Assembly: GCA_023134755.1 (NCBI GenBank)
Contig: JAGLUM010000403.1
Location: forward strand, 1 to 8,806
Origin: Fidelibacterota bacterium
Lineage (GTDB): Bacteria; Fidelibacterota; Fidelibacteria; Fidelibacterales; Fidelibacteraceae
Direction of reading: 5' to 3'
DNA: 8,806 nt
Under the pieces are notes generated by a model that was given only the letters and a program-made list of their open reading frames with translations, was not told the DNA's origin and did not search any database. Shown here one piece after another: positions 8,653 through 8,806 of this stretch; position 1 is the first letter of the stretch; every line of letters starts with the position of its first letter. The translations under genes were made by a program, and so were the position numbers.

Positions 8653-8806
8653 CTATTCTTTTTCTTTATTACAGATTTTGATCCACTCTGAAAGGGGAAT
8701 GACAAGCCCCAGGACTACGGCGAGCCTCAGCGTTGTTCCCCAGGCGACGATTGCTGAACCATAGACGATCAGATTGAAGAAAAAACTTACGGCCATGCCT
8801 GCAACA
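8653..8806 (-). CDS. Membrane protein of unknown function, C-terminal 50 residues only
   Basis: On the minus strand a frame open from the right edge (first full codon 8805-8803) runs to a TAG at 8655-8653, giving 50 residues; the start is outside. The peptide has two hydrophobic stretches, about residues 2-22 (GMAVSFFFNLIVYGSAIVAW) and 27-39 (LRLAVVLGLVIPL), divided by a short GTTLR turn, and ends in a charged tail (SEWIKICNKEKE). That is the pattern of a helical hairpin in the inner membrane with a hydrophilic C-terminus. Sense, hydrophobicity and an uninterrupted frame to the edge support a real gene. I do not recognise the family. It converges on maf with a 114-bp gap. Confidence 0.65.
   Translation of the reverse strand, partial: VAGMAVSFFFNLIVYGSAIVAWGTTLRLAVVLGLVIPLSEWIKICNKEKE

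Overview
The window looks like a chromosomal segment of a Gram-negative bacterium of the Fibrobacterota-Chlorobiota-Bacteroidota (FCB) group or a relative such as Marinimicrobia, Calditrichota or KSB1. Three things point there: a PorU-type (gingipain-fold) sortase of the type IX secretion system carrying its own C-terminal sorting domain, a TolB-like propeller fused to an outer-membrane barrel, and moderately AT-rich DNA whose long intergenic gap is full of short palindromes. The phylum is an inference from gene content and was not tested by any search.

Layout. The segment opens inside a plus-strand gene (1-1994) with TolB/PD40 propeller blades followed by an Omp85/BamA-like barrel; its N-terminus lies outside the window. 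A gap of about 765 bp follows (1995-2759). It has no convincing gene but holds a perfect 12-bp-stem hairpin at 2281-2312, three look-alike 7-bp palindromes at 2512-2698 and a hairpin just past the end of tgt. Next is tgt on the minus strand (2760-3947), tRNA-guanine transglycosylase of queuosine synthesis. Diverging from it across about 110 bp is porU (4061-7957, plus strand). The porU stop overlaps the start of maf (7954-8538, nucleotide pyrophosphatase) by 4 bp in an ATGA junction. The last 150 bp hold the C-terminal 50 codons of a minus-strand membrane protein (8653-8806) that converges on maf.

How the genes relate. Two of the five genes act at the outer membrane. PorU should remove the sorting domain from type IX cargo at the cell surface and attach the cargo there. 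The propeller-barrel protein is probably anchored in the outer membrane, but its substrate or partner is unknown. tgt and maf are housekeeping genes (tRNA modification and nucleotide-pool or division control); maf is probably translated by coupling to porU. No other type IX component (PorV, SprA, PorK/L/M/N) is visible, so porU is separated from any such partners in this segment. I see no complete mobile element, CRISPR array, rRNA or tRNA. The least explained part is the palindrome-rich gap at 1995-2759.
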